64,000 nucleotides of DNA from Sphingobium sp. WTD-1. GTDB taxonomy: Bacteria > Pseudomonadota > Alphaproteobacteria > Sphingomonadales > Sphingomonadaceae. Location: the NCBI RefSeq assembly GCF_030128825.1, contig NZ_CP119127.1:2480001-2544000 (forward strand). The letters are read 5' to 3'. A program made the position numbers and the translations under genes. Of the stretch, positions 26,538-34,278 are shown one piece after another; the first letter of the stretch is position 1, and each line of letters opens with the position of its first letter. The notes under the pieces are model-generated. The model was not told the DNA's origin, made no database searches, and saw only the letters and a program-made list of their open reading frames with translations.

Positions 26538-27416
26538 CTAACGACGATCCGCCCCGCGCCCGAAGCTGGGCCGTTCAGTCGCATATTTCTCATCTTCCTC
26601 GTCCGCCCGCCTTTCTGCTGCTGCATTGATGGAGAGCATGACGAGGTGCAGGCCATTTTTCTTTGCGATCAGCTGCATTGAAACTTTGGGGCTTCGAACA
26701 TCCCGCGAAAGGATCAGCCAGTCACGCGCCTCGACGGCGATCCAGGCTGTGGGCTGGTCGATCTTGTCGCTCAGCACCGAAGGCGGGGCGGGGTCACCCC
26801 GATGAATCGCCATCGCCGGGAAGGCCCGCGAGGCGCGGGCATAATGGACGACGCTATTCTTGATGAACAGGATCGCACATGCTGAGGGTGTGACGTCGAC
26901 GTAGCGACTGGCTGCCGCCTCGATCGTGACGCCATAATGGGCGGCGAGCTGGGCCACATGGGCAATGGCGGGCTTGCCGAGGCTGTCGAGTGACGCGGCC
27001 ATCAGCGGCTTTGGCATCAACAGTCCGGCGGCAAAGCGATTGGCTTGCGCTTCCTGCTTGCGATGGGGCGTGTCGCGCCGGTTCTCGCTGAGGTCACGGG
27101 CAGTACAAGGCCCGTCGTCGCGCTCGGTTTTAAGCAGAAAATGTCCCAGTTGATGCGCGATGGCAAAGCGTCGACGCGGGGCGGACAGCGCCGCTGAGCA
27201 AGAGATGATACCTGTGGCATTCGCGCCATCGACCAGGAGGCCACTGATGGCGCCTTCCTCCGTCATGTCGCGAATGTCCGTGATGCCGACGCGCCGCGCG
27301 ATGTCCTCGACAAGGACGGGGGTATCGATATCCGGAAGATGCTTCAGAATTGCCGCAAGCAATGACTCTGCGGAGCCGCAGCTTGCCAGTTCCGTTAGAA
27401 GTAGGTCTCTTGCCAT
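26538..27416 (-). CDS. ImmA/IrrE-family protein with degenerate zinc-peptidase motif (HQLGH)
   Basis: A 292-residue protein of the ImmA/IrrE (COG2856) peptidase family, which usually cleaves a partner repressor. The family block is RRRFAIAHQLGHFLLKTERD, where the normal HEFGH/HELGH reads His88-Gln-Leu-Gly-His92: both zinc histidines are kept but the catalytic Glu is Gln (codon CAA). The third ligand region EAQANRFAAGLLMP (Glu122) is intact. It may therefore bind zinc without cleaving, or be inactive. It lies 14 bp after the frameshifted HTH gene, presumably its partner. Confidence 0.85.
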   Translation of the reverse strand: MARDLLLTELASCGSAESLLAAILKHLPDIDTPVLVEDIARRVGITDIRDMTEEGAISGLLVDGANATGIISCSAALSAPRRRFAIAHQLGHFLLKTERDDGPCTARDLSENRRDTPHRKQEAQANRFAAGLLMPKPLMAASLDSLGKPAIAHVAQLAAHYGVTIEAAASRYVDVTPSACAILFIKNSVVHYARASRAFPAMAIHRGDPAPPSVLSDKIDQPTAWIAVEARDWLILSRDVRSPKVSMQLIAKKNGLHLVMLSINAAAERRADEEDEKYATERPSFGRGADRR

Positions 27417-27430
27417 GGCGGCGTCCTAGC

Positions 27431-27924
27431 TCAGGGAACTGGGATAAGCGAGGTTTCACTGTCATCCGCCAATTCGGGGAACAATGCTTCGACCGCCGCC
27501 TTGAGATCGTTGGTTTCGGGCAGCAGTTCGAAATGCGCAAGCATCCGCTTGATCAACTGTACGCGATAGGGACCTATGGCAGGCAATGTCTCCAAACCGG
27601 GGAGATCCGGGTCTGCCAATCGCCGTTCAATATCTCCAACGTATGAAAGCCGACGGCATTCAAGCGTTTTCGCAGGTCAGGAGGCAAGATGGACTGGCCA
27701 ACGGGCAGGTCGCGCACCGTCGCATCCGGGATATTCCTGAGCAGCCTGGTTTGCGCCGCTTTCGACCGTTTGAGGGTGCGTCGGATCAGGGCGATCTGGC
27801 TGATGGTGAGGCCAAGCTTTTGCCGGATCTGGACATAGGAATGACCGGTCATGCGGAGGTGGCGCGCCTCTTCGAGATTGAGTGTTGCCTGTTCGGGCCT
27901 GCTCAACATGGAACGGACAGTCAT
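27431..27924 (-). pseudogene. HTH protein upstream of the ImmA/IrrE gene, split by a one-base frameshift
   Basis: The first frame (from ATG 27924) encodes MTVRSMLSRPEQATLNLEEA, an HTH-like segment SYVQIRQKLGLTISQIALIRRTLKR, and PPDLRKRLNAVGFHTLEIL, then drifts into NGDWQTRI and stops at 27574. The next frame continues naturally as ERRLADPDLPGLETLPAIGPYRVQLIKRML and ends at 27431 with ETSLIPVP. Adding one G at about 27630 (TTGAACGG to TTGGAACGG) would restore one protein of about 164 residues. Both halves look conserved in style, so the shift is recent, or a sequence error. Together with the ImmA/IrrE-like gene it would form a regulator/peptidase pair. Confidence 0.6.
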
Positions 27925-28043
27925 GATCCAACGATCGTTAAGGATCGGGATGGACTGCCGCAAGCGTAATGCCTGATCGTGCTTCGTCAGCGCGACGCGA
28001 TCGGCGAATAAGGGCTACTGGTTGGCAACGGGATATCGGTCGT

Positions 28044-28205
28044 TTAATTCGAGTCATCAGCAGGTTGCTCGGTGGGCGCTTCCGTCCTGCTGGCTTCGTT
28101 TTTCTTCTGTTGGGCTCGGTCGTGGTGCGACTTTATGGCGAAGAACATGCATGAGCCGAACACGACCAGCTTGAACGTAACAAAAACTATCGGAACCCAA
28201 TCCAT
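28044..28205 (-). CDS. Small single-pass membrane protein, 53 residues
   Basis: The minus strand from ATG 28205 reads MDWVPIVFVTFKLVVFGSCM and continues FFAIKSHHDRAQQKKNE to a TAA at 28044. One hydrophobic segment (about residues 4-24) is followed by a charged Lys/Glu/Gln tail, a credible small inner membrane protein. AGGTAAGAGTG precedes the start. I do not recognise a family. It lies between the MocR gene and the frameshifted HTH gene; the 164 bp on its upstream side (28206-28369) show no gene. Confidence 0.45.
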   Translation of the reverse strand: MDWVPIVFVTFKLVVFGSCMFFAIKSHHDRAQQKKNEASRTEAPTEQPADDSN

Positions 28206-28369
28206 CACTCTTACCTAACATTGACTATCATGAGGTAGGGCACCTCAAGGCGTTGCTTCAGATTGAAATATGCAAGCTGGCGGACTTGGACCCACGCCTG
28301 TTTCTGCAATGGCCTTGCTCCGATCGTTACCCGCGCAGCATCGCGCCATCCATGTTGGCTGATGATGGA

Positions 28370-29755
28370 CTAGATCAGGCTCTGCTTCCGGGATGCCTGC
28401 GGGCTGTTGAGCGCGGCAAGCAGGGTAAGGCCGCGTTGCAGCCGTTCCCTAGAGAGCGATCCGCCGATCGAGACACGCATCGCGCCGGTCGGCGCGATGC
28501 GATCCGCCGAGAAGGCGTCGCTGGATATCACCGACATGCCATGGGCGCGCAAGGCGTCGGCGATAGCCGCGACGCTCGCCCCCACCCCGAGCGCAACCCA
28601 GAGATGATAGCCGTCCTCATGGGACTGGAACGTCCCCGCAGGGAGGCATTCGCGGGCTATCTGCTGTCGCGCGCGCGCCTCTTCCCGCACCTCACGCACT
28701 AGCGGAGCAAACATGCCGCTCCGAACCCAATCTCCCACCACCGCAGCATTCAGCGGCGGCGCCATGACCGCCGTTTCGTGCATATCGGCAGCCAGTCGCC
28801 AGGCTTTGCCGACGTCTGGCGCGCGTAGCCATGCCATTCTGAGCCCGGGCGTTAGGACTTTGGAGACGCTCGCAATATACCATGATTGCTCGGGCACCAT
28901 GGTCGCGATCGGCGGCAAGGGCTCTTCAGGCAGGAAGCCGTAGGCATCATCCTCGATCAGCATGAGCCCATGCCGTTCAATCACAACAGATATCGACCTG
29001 CGGCGCTCGATATCCATCGTGACCGTTGTTGGATTGTCGTTGGTGGGCACCAGATAGACCCCCCGGATGGGCGCGAGCGCGCAGGCCGCGTCGAGAGCAT
29101 CAGGAGACATGCCATTATGGTCGGACTCTATGACACGCAGTTCGACACCATATCGGCGCGCCAGTGACAAGAGTCCGGGATATATAAATTGGCATACTGC
29201 AAGGATGTCACCGGTCTGCAATTCTGCGCTGAAAATGGCATGGAGGGCGTGCTGGCCACCGGCCGCAATCAAAACCGTGTCTTCCTCGCAGGCGATACCG
29301 CGCGCGTTGAGCAATTCGGCGCCGACCTGCCGGACGGCGGGACTGCCGCCGCTCCGTTGATACTGAAACGGCGCGGGGGTGAAGGAAGACGTAAGCAGCG
29401 CCTCTGTAGAACGGCAAAAGGCCGCCGCAAGACTGCCGCCAAATGCGTCTGGCGGGGCGTTCATGCCCAGATCGCCCGGATCGCTGGTGGCGATGCTTGG
29501 CGCCTTGTTCTCCTGAGGAAGGACGAAGCTGCCGCGACGGCCATTTCCTTCGATTAATCCAAGCCTCTGAGCTTCGCTATAAGCACGGGTAACCGTCGTG
29601 AGATCCAGGCCAAGCGCGTCGGCGAGCGCGCGTTGTGGCGGCAGCCGATCACCGGCAACAAGTAGCCCCGAAGCCACGTCGCGCGCGAGTGCATTGGCGA
29701 TCGCCAAATATTTTGGCCCTTGTGTCGCACGGATATTCGGAACCCAACTTTGCAT
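28370..29755 (-). CDS. MocR-type regulator: GntR winged helix fused to aminotransferase-like PLP domain
   Basis: A 461-residue MocR/PdxR-type transcription factor. Residues of about 10-75 form the GntR HTH (YLAIANALARDVASGLLVAGDRLPPQRALADALGLDLTTVTRAY), and the rest is a fold-type I aminotransferase domain with the cofactor region VPTNDNPTTVTM, MLIEDDAYGFL and the Schiff-base Lys in SVSKVLTPGLRMAWL. Such proteins use PLP as effector. I start at ATG 29755 (MQSWVPN) because the open frame further upstream overlaps the next gene. It sits last in a possible three-gene operon with a DUF983 protein and a 112-residue protein, so the targets may be these genes. Confidence 0.9.
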   Translation of the reverse strand: MQSWVPNIRATQGPKYLAIANALARDVASGLLVAGDRLPPQRALADALGLDLTTVTRAYSEAQRLGLIEGNGRRGSFVLPQENKAPSIATSDPGDLGMNAPPDAFGGSLAAAFCRSTEALLTSSFTPAPFQYQRSGGSPAVRQVGAELLNARGIACEEDTVLIAAGGQHALHAIFSAELQTGDILAVCQFIYPGLLSLARRYGVELRVIESDHNGMSPDALDAACALAPIRGVYLVPTNDNPTTVTMDIERRRSISVVIERHGLMLIEDDAYGFLPEEPLPPIATMVPEQSWYIASVSKVLTPGLRMAWLRAPDVGKAWRLAADMHETAVMAPPLNAAVVGDWVRSGMFAPLVREVREEARARQQIARECLPAGTFQSHEDGYHLWVALGVGASVAAIADALRAHGMSVISSDAFSADRIAPTGAMRVSIGGSLSRERLQRGLTLLAALNSPQASRKQSLI

Positions 29756-29807
29756 GGCAACCTTTGAAAGCAGAACGGATACAAAAAGTCGTCGGAGGGG
29801 ACGATCA

Positions 29808-30146
29808 TCAGTCGCGATGAAAGAAGGCGGTCCGGCCGGCAAGCACGTTGCGGGCCATAATGCCCTGATCATGGGCGGCAAGGGCACCACCGGGCAGGCT
29901 GTCGTCCCAAAAACCAGGATCGGCGTATTGCGACAGCGCATCTTCATAGCGTTCGATGCGCGCGTCATATCCGCACAGGGCCATGGCCGCCACCTTCAAC
30001 TCCGGAAAGTCTTCGGCGTGGCCGTTGCGGATCATGTCGGACAGATCGGGACGGTTCATGGCTTCGTAAAGGTCCGAGACCAGACGCACGGCCAGGTCGA
30101 CGCCTGTCGATTTCCTGCGGCTCGGCGATAAACGCAAGATCGTCAT
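29808..30146 (-). CDS. Uncharacterised 112-residue protein
   Basis: I do not recognise a domain. The protein starts MTILRLSPSRRKSTGVDLAV, contains the segment DLYEAMNRPDLSDMIRNGHA, and ends RNVLAGRTAFFHRD, with no signal or membrane segment. Its ATG overlaps the stop codon of the DUF983 gene (TGACG/ATGA), so it is translationally coupled to it and probably acts with it. Composition matches the neighbours, which supports a real gene. Confidence 0.7.
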   Translation of the reverse strand: MTILRLSPSRRKSTGVDLAVRLVSDLYEAMNRPDLSDMIRNGHAEDFPELKVAAMALCGYDARIERYEDALSQYADPGFWDDSLPGGALAAHDQGIMARNVLAGRTAFFHRD

Positions 30147-30574
30147 TGCTGGCGCCTCTCTTCTGCAGCGCGGGCATGCAGTTCCGCCCAAAGCTTCCCT
30201 GTTCCAGCTTCCTGGGCCTTGTTGACATATTGAGATGCGACCAGCCAGCCCTTGATCCACTGTAGCGGAAGGACGCAACCAATGACCAGGACGGGGAAGG
30301 ATGTCAGCAGATGCACCCAGATGGGCGGCGAAAATGTCACCTGCAACCAGACAACGAAAAAGGTTAGTGGGAACGCGACGATGCACAGGGAAAAGAAGGC
30401 TGGGCCGTCATCCGGCGCAGCGAAATTATAGTTCAGTCCGCAATCCGGGCAGCTATCCTGCAATTTGAGCCATTTCCTGAACATCGCGCCAGTACCGCAT
30501 CGCGGGCAGAGTCCCTTCAGTCCACAATGAAAGATCCATTGCGCCCTACCGGTTGCCGTCGCTTCGTCGTGCAT
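30143..30574 (-). CDS. DUF983 membrane protein with two zinc-ribbon-like CxxC pairs
   Basis: A 143-residue DUF983 protein. The N-terminus carries two CxxC motifs (LCPRCGTGAMFRKWL and SCPDCGLNYNF), a rubredoxin-like knuckle, followed by two or three membrane helices (AFFSLCIVAFPLTFFVVWL, WVHLLTSFPVLVIGCVLPL). DUF983 proteins are common in alphaproteobacteria, often near cytochrome oxidase assembly genes, but have no proven function. ATG 30574 is chosen; an in-frame ATG at 30616 lies inside the inverted repeat at 30611-30628 and would add 14 residues. First gene of the DUF983-112aa-MocR cluster. Confidence 0.82.
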   Translation of the reverse strand: MHDEATATGRAQWIFHCGLKGLCPRCGTGAMFRKWLKLQDSCPDCGLNYNFAAPDDGPAFFSLCIVAFPLTFFVVWLQVTFSPPIWVHLLTSFPVLVIGCVLPLQWIKGWLVASQYVNKAQEAGTGKLWAELHARAAEERRQQ

Positions 30575-30610
30575 TTCTGGACCTGCAGATTGTTCGAGTC
30601 TGCGGCTGGT

Positions 30611-30628
30611 ATACATGGATTAATGTAT
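30611..30628. promoter_or_regulatory. Inverted repeat upstream of the DUF983 operon
   Basis: ATACAT-GGATTA-ATGTAT forms a perfect 6-bp inverted repeat with a 6-bp centre, and continues into a further CCATAC copy. It lies 36 bases before ATG 30574. It is AT-rich in a GC-rich region and is a candidate operator for the MocR regulator of the same cluster. Confidence 0.45.
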
Positions 30629-30712
30629 CCATACAATATGCAGGCAAATTGGATAGCGGCCTCTGTCGAGATCGCCATGCCGCATGCGCCATGGCGATCG
30701 GGATTGCTGCAA

Positions 30713-31648
30713 TTACAGCGTGTCGCGCGCCGTCAGCCCGACATTGGCCAGCTTCTCTGCCAGAAAATCCACGAACACGCGCACTCGCGCGGGCACGTTC
30801 ACGCCGCCCAGGAACACGGCGTGGATCGTCTCTATGTCGCCCGGATTATAATCCTCCAGCAGCGCCACCAACTGGCCCGACGCCAGTTCGGGCTGCACGC
30901 TGAAGCGGCCCACGCGGGTGATGCCGACACCATCGGCTGCTAACTGTCCCAGCGTCTCGCCATTATTCGCCTCGATCGTACCGCGCACGCTCAGCGCATA
31001 GTCGCGGCCGTCCTTGCGGAACGGCCATACCGGTTCGGCCCGGCGGAAATTGAAGTTCAGGCAGATATGATCGTGCAGATCCTCCGGCACGACCGGTGTG
31101 CCATGCCGGGCGAGATAGGCGGGGGAGGCGACGATGACGCGGCCATTCTCGCCCATCTTGCGGGCGGTCAGTGGGCTGTCGGCCAGCGGGCCGAAGCGGA
31201 TCGCGACATCGGCCTGGCCGCCGGCAATGTCGACCAGCCGGTCGCTCAGGCTGATGTCGACCAATATGTGCGGATAGAGCTGCGCAAATTCGCCGAGCAG
31301 CGGCACGATGCACAGCCGGCCATGGGAATGGGCGGCGCTGACCCGCAGCCGCCCGCGCGGCGCGCCGCGATCGGCGATCGCCTGTTCGGCCTCGTCCAGA
31401 TCGGCCAGAATGCGGCGCGCGCTGCTCAGATAAGCCTGGCCCTCCGCCGTCAGCGTCAGCGCGCGGGTGGAGCGCAGCAGCAGCCGGACGCCGAGCCGAT
31501 CCTCGATCCGGTCGACCGCGCGGCTGACGGCGGAGGGGGTGAGGCCCAGCAATCGCCCGGCGGCCGAAAAACTGCCTTCGGCCACCACCGTCGCAAAGGT
31601 TTCCAGCGCCCGCGCCCTATCGGCATGAAAGGGTATCTTTTCATCCAT
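30713..31648 (-). CDS. LysR-family transcriptional regulator
   Basis: A 311-residue LysR regulator. The HTH spans about residues 12-70 (ALETFATVVAEGSFSAAGRLLGLTPSAVSRAVDRIEDRLGVRLLLRSTRALTLT is typical in order and spacing), and the effector domain begins LRVSAAHSHGRLCIVPLLGEF. It is divergent from the aldo/keto reductase gene with 82 bp between starts, so it probably controls that gene and the following MFS exporter. Confidence 0.92.
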   Translation of the reverse strand: MDEKIPFHADRARALETFATVVAEGSFSAAGRLLGLTPSAVSRAVDRIEDRLGVRLLLRSTRALTLTAEGQAYLSSARRILADLDEAEQAIADRGAPRGRLRVSAAHSHGRLCIVPLLGEFAQLYPHILVDISLSDRLVDIAGGQADVAIRFGPLADSPLTARKMGENGRVIVASPAYLARHGTPVVPEDLHDHICLNFNFRRAEPVWPFRKDGRDYALSVRGTIEANNGETLGQLAADGVGITRVGRFSVQPELASGQLVALLEDYNPGDIETIHAVFLGGVNVPARVRVFVDFLAEKLANVGLTARDTL

Positions 31649-31730
31649 TGCAAAGATCCTTCGCCTTGCGGCCCTCTAAACGCGGGGAGTCCTGCCTTCC
31701 ATTTATGCGTCCATCACGGAATGGAAAGGG

Positions 31731-32771
31731 ATGATGATGGAATATCGGCAATTGGGGGCGTCAGGCCTGCGCGTGCCGGCGCTCAGTTTCGGCACCGGCA
31801 CCTTCGGCGGCTCCGGCCCCTTGTTCGGTGCATGGGGCCATAGCGACGCGCAGGAGGCCCGCCGTCTGCTCGACATCTGCCTCGACGCCGGCATCACCCT
31901 GTTCGACACCGCCGACGTCTATTCGAACGGCGCGTCCGAAGAGGTGCTGGGCGCGGCGATCAAGGGGCGGCGCGATCAGCTGTTGATCTCGACCAAGCTT
32001 GGCCTGCCGACCGGCGATGGTCCCAATGACTGGGGCGTGTCGCGCGACCGGCTGATCGGCGGCGTGGAAGCCGCTCTCCGGCGCCTTGGCACCGATCATA
32101 TCGACCTGCTGCAACTTCACGCCTTCGACGCCTCGACCCCGGTCGAGGAATTGCTGGCGACGCTCGACCATCTGGTCCGCGCCGGCAAGCTGCGCCATGT
32201 CGGCGTGTCCAACTATCCCGGCTGGCAGCTGATGAAGGCGCTGGACGCGGCGGATCGCCATGGCTGGCCGCGCTTCGTCGCGCACCAGGTCTATTATTCG
32301 CTGATCGGCCGCGCCTATGAGGCCGACCTGATGCCGCTCGCCGCCGACCAGGGCGTGGGCGCGCTGGTGTGGAGTCCGCTCGGCTGGGGCCGCCTGACCG
32401 GCAAGATAAGGCGCAGCAGCCCGATCCCCGACGGCAGCCGCCTGCACCAGACCGCCGCCTTCGCGCCGCCTGCGGAGGAGGAGCATCTCTATCGCGTGGT
32501 CGATGCGTTGGACGAGATTGCGGCGGAAACCGGCAAGACGGTGCCGCAGGTCGCGCTCAACTGGCTGTTGCAGCGGCCGACCGTGTCGTCGGTCATCATT
32601 GGCGCCCGCAACGAGGAACAGTTGCGCCAGAATCTGGGTGCGGTCGGCTGGTCGCTGACCGCCGATCAGGTCGCCCGGCTCGACCGGGCCAGCTACCAGA
32701 TGCCGGCCTATCCCCACGCCCCCTATCACCAACAGGCCGGTTTCGCCCGGCTGAACCCGCCGCTTGTCTGA
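31731..32771 (+). CDS. Aldo/keto reductase
   Basis: A 346-residue NADPH-dependent aldo/keto reductase with a complete catalytic tetrad: Asp and Tyr in FDTADVYSNG, Lys in ISTKLGLP and His in LLQLHAFD. The C-terminal cofactor signature VSSVIIGARNEEQLRQNL is clear. Three consecutive ATGs make the exact start uncertain by two residues. The MFS gene begins 13 bp downstream, so the pair is an operon facing the LysR gene. Substrate unknown; likely a small aldehyde or quinone detoxified and exported. Confidence 0.92.
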   Translation: MMMEYRQLGASGLRVPALSFGTGTFGGSGPLFGAWGHSDAQEARRLLDICLDAGITLFDTADVYSNGASEEVLGAAIKGRRDQLLISTKLGLPTGDGPNDWGVSRDRLIGGVEAALRRLGTDHIDLLQLHAFDASTPVEELLATLDHLVRAGKLRHVGVSNYPGWQLMKALDAADRHGWPRFVAHQVYYSLIGRAYEADLMPLAADQGVGALVWSPLGWGRLTGKIRRSSPIPDGSRLHQTAAFAPPAEEEHLYRVVDALDEIAAETGKTVPQVALNWLLQRPTVSSVIIGARNEEQLRQNLGAVGWSLTADQVARLDRASYQMPAYPHAPYHQQAGFARLNPPLV

Positions 32772-32784
32772 CGGGAGGAGCATC

Positions 32785-33966
32785 ATGAAGATCAATCCAC
32801 CGCTGCTCGCGCTGGCGGCCGGTGCCTTCGGCATCGGCGTCACCGAATTTGCGCCGATGGGCCTGTTGCCCGTCATCGCCACCGACCTTGGCGTCTCCAT
32901 CCCTGCCGCCGGCCTGCTCATCAGCGCCTATGCGATCGGCGTGATGCTGGGCGCGCCGTTGATGACGCTGACCACCGGGCGCTTGCCGCGCCGCACCCTG
33001 CTGATCGGCCTCGCTGCCATTTTCACGGTCGGCAATCTGATCGCGGCGCTCTCCGGCAGCTATGCGATGCTGTTGTTCGCGCGCATCATCACCTCGCTCA
33101 ACCATGGCGCCTTCTTCGGCGTCGGGTCGATCGTCGCCGCCAGCCTGGTCCCGCCCCAGCGGCAGGCGGGCGCGGTCGCCGCCATGTTCATGGGGCTGAC
33201 CATCGCCAATGTCGTCGGCGTGCCGCTGGCGACCTGGGCGGGTGAAGTCATGGGCTGGCGTGCGGCCTTCTGGGGCATTGCGGCGCTGGGCGTGCTCACC
33301 ATCGCCGCATTGCGCCTGACCCTGCCCGACATGCCGGCACCGACCGAGGGCGATGCACGCTCCGAACTGCGCGTGCTGATGCGCGGACCGGTGCTCGCCG
33401 CGCTCGGCCTTACCGTGGTCGGCGCCAGCGCGATGTTCGCCGTCTTCACCTATATCACGCCGATCCTGCGCGATCAGACCCATGGCTCGATCACCTTCGT
33501 GACCGCGATGCTGGTCCTCTATGGCATGGGCCTCACCATCGGCAACTGGCTGGGCGGGCGCTTTGCCGACCGGTCGGTGGACAGGACGCTGATCGTGACG
33601 CTCGCTGCGCTGACGGCGATCCTGATCGCCTTCGCCTTTGCCATGCCCTTTGCCGGGCCGACGGCGGTGCTGATCTTCCTGTGGGGCATTGCCAGCTTCG
33701 CGCTGGTGCCGCCGCTGCAGGTGCGGGTGATGAGCGCTGCGGCCGATGCGCCCAATCTGGCGTCCTCGATGAACATCGGCGCCTTCAACCTCGGCAATGC
33801 GATCGGCGCGGCGCTGGGCGGCGCCGTGATTGCCGCCGGCCTCAGCCTGCCGTTCGTCGCGATCGCCGGGGCGGTCGCCTCCAGCCTCGGGCTGATCGCC
33901 ATTTGGATCAGCCGACAAAAGGGGACGCCTGCGATTGCGGGCGCGCCATGCCCGGACGGGGCCTGA
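32785..33966 (+). CDS. MFS exporter (AraJ/NepI type, DHA1 group)
   Basis: A 393-residue 12-helix transporter. The N-terminal FGIGVTEFAPMGLLPVIATDLGVSIPAAG is characteristic of the DHA1 drug:proton antiporters, with the loop 2-3 motif near GAPLMTLTTGRLPRRTLL. ATG 32785 has GGGAGGAG at the right distance; the in-frame ATG at 32764 overlaps the previous gene. Co-transcribed with the aldo/keto reductase. Confidence 0.93.
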   Translation: MKINPPLLALAAGAFGIGVTEFAPMGLLPVIATDLGVSIPAAGLLISAYAIGVMLGAPLMTLTTGRLPRRTLLIGLAAIFTVGNLIAALSGSYAMLLFARIITSLNHGAFFGVGSIVAASLVPPQRQAGAVAAMFMGLTIANVVGVPLATWAGEVMGWRAAFWGIAALGVLTIAALRLTLPDMPAPTEGDARSELRVLMRGPVLAALGLTVVGASAMFAVFTYITPILRDQTHGSITFVTAMLVLYGMGLTIGNWLGGRFADRSVDRTLIVTLAALTAILIAFAFAMPFAGPTAVLIFLWGIASFALVPPLQVRVMSAAADAPNLASSMNIGAFNLGNAIGAALGGAVIAAGLSLPFVAIAGAVASSLGLIAIWISRQKGTPAIAGAPCPDGA

Positions 33967-33997
33967 AGCCCCCGCCTGTAGCATATTCTCGAAGGGC

Positions 33998-34036
33998 ATC
34001 CGGCATGGTCGGTCCGCGCGACCGACCATGCCGGAT
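33998..34036 (+). terminator. 16-bp hairpin downstream of the MFS gene
   Basis: Arms ATCCGGCATGGTCGGT (33998-34013) and ACCGACCATGCCGGAT (34021-34036) pair perfectly around a 7-base loop. Only CATTTCTT follows, so it is a weak intrinsic terminator at best. It separates the MFS gene from the sulfur promoter. Confidence 0.6.
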
Positions 34037-34067
34037 CAAGCATTTCTTATGATTCCCCCAGCATTGC

Positions 34068-34098
34068 TTGACAGACATATCTCTACTTTGTTTATAGA
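34068..34098 (+). promoter_or_regulatory. Strong sigma-70-type promoter of the organosulfur region
   Basis: A perfect -35 TTGACA (34068-34073) is followed after 17 bp by TTTATA and overlapping TATAGA (34091-34098). The AT-rich stretch is unusual for this genome. It drives the leader ORF at 34134 and the genes behind it. Confidence 0.65.
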
Positions 34099-34133
34099 TA
34101 AACAGCCTCCTACTCTTGGAGGTTGCAGAACAT

Positions 34134-34277
34134 ATGGCATGGACGCAGCGGTGGACGGATCGATTGGCGCGCCTGCGTCGTGCAGTCCAGCGGGAATTGC
34201 TGCGCGATTCCACGGTGATTCTGTTCGAACGCGACGATAACGGGTCGCGCGGACGGGAAGTGGCCGGCGGTCGCTGA
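34134..34277 (+). CDS. 47-codon leader ORF ahead of the first SsuA-like gene
   Basis: ATG 34134 is preceded by GGAGG eleven bases upstream and by a strong promoter. The product starts MAWTQRWTDRLARLRRAVQR and ends GREVAGGR, a basic peptide with no membrane segment. Its TGA ends one base before the ATG of the SsuA-like gene, which suggests translational coupling. In pseudomonads a small protein, OscA, is encoded next to sulfonate genes, but I do not see its motif here. Function unknown; a regulatory leader or small partner protein are both possible. Confidence 0.5.
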   Translation: MAWTQRWTDRLARLRRAVQRELLRDSTVILFERDDNGSRGREVAGGR

Positions 34278-34278
34278 C

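Noticed and set aside
27969..28154. 61-codon plus-strand ORF
   Set aside because: It overlaps the minus-strand small membrane ORF, has no ribosome binding site and Arg-rich shadow-like content.
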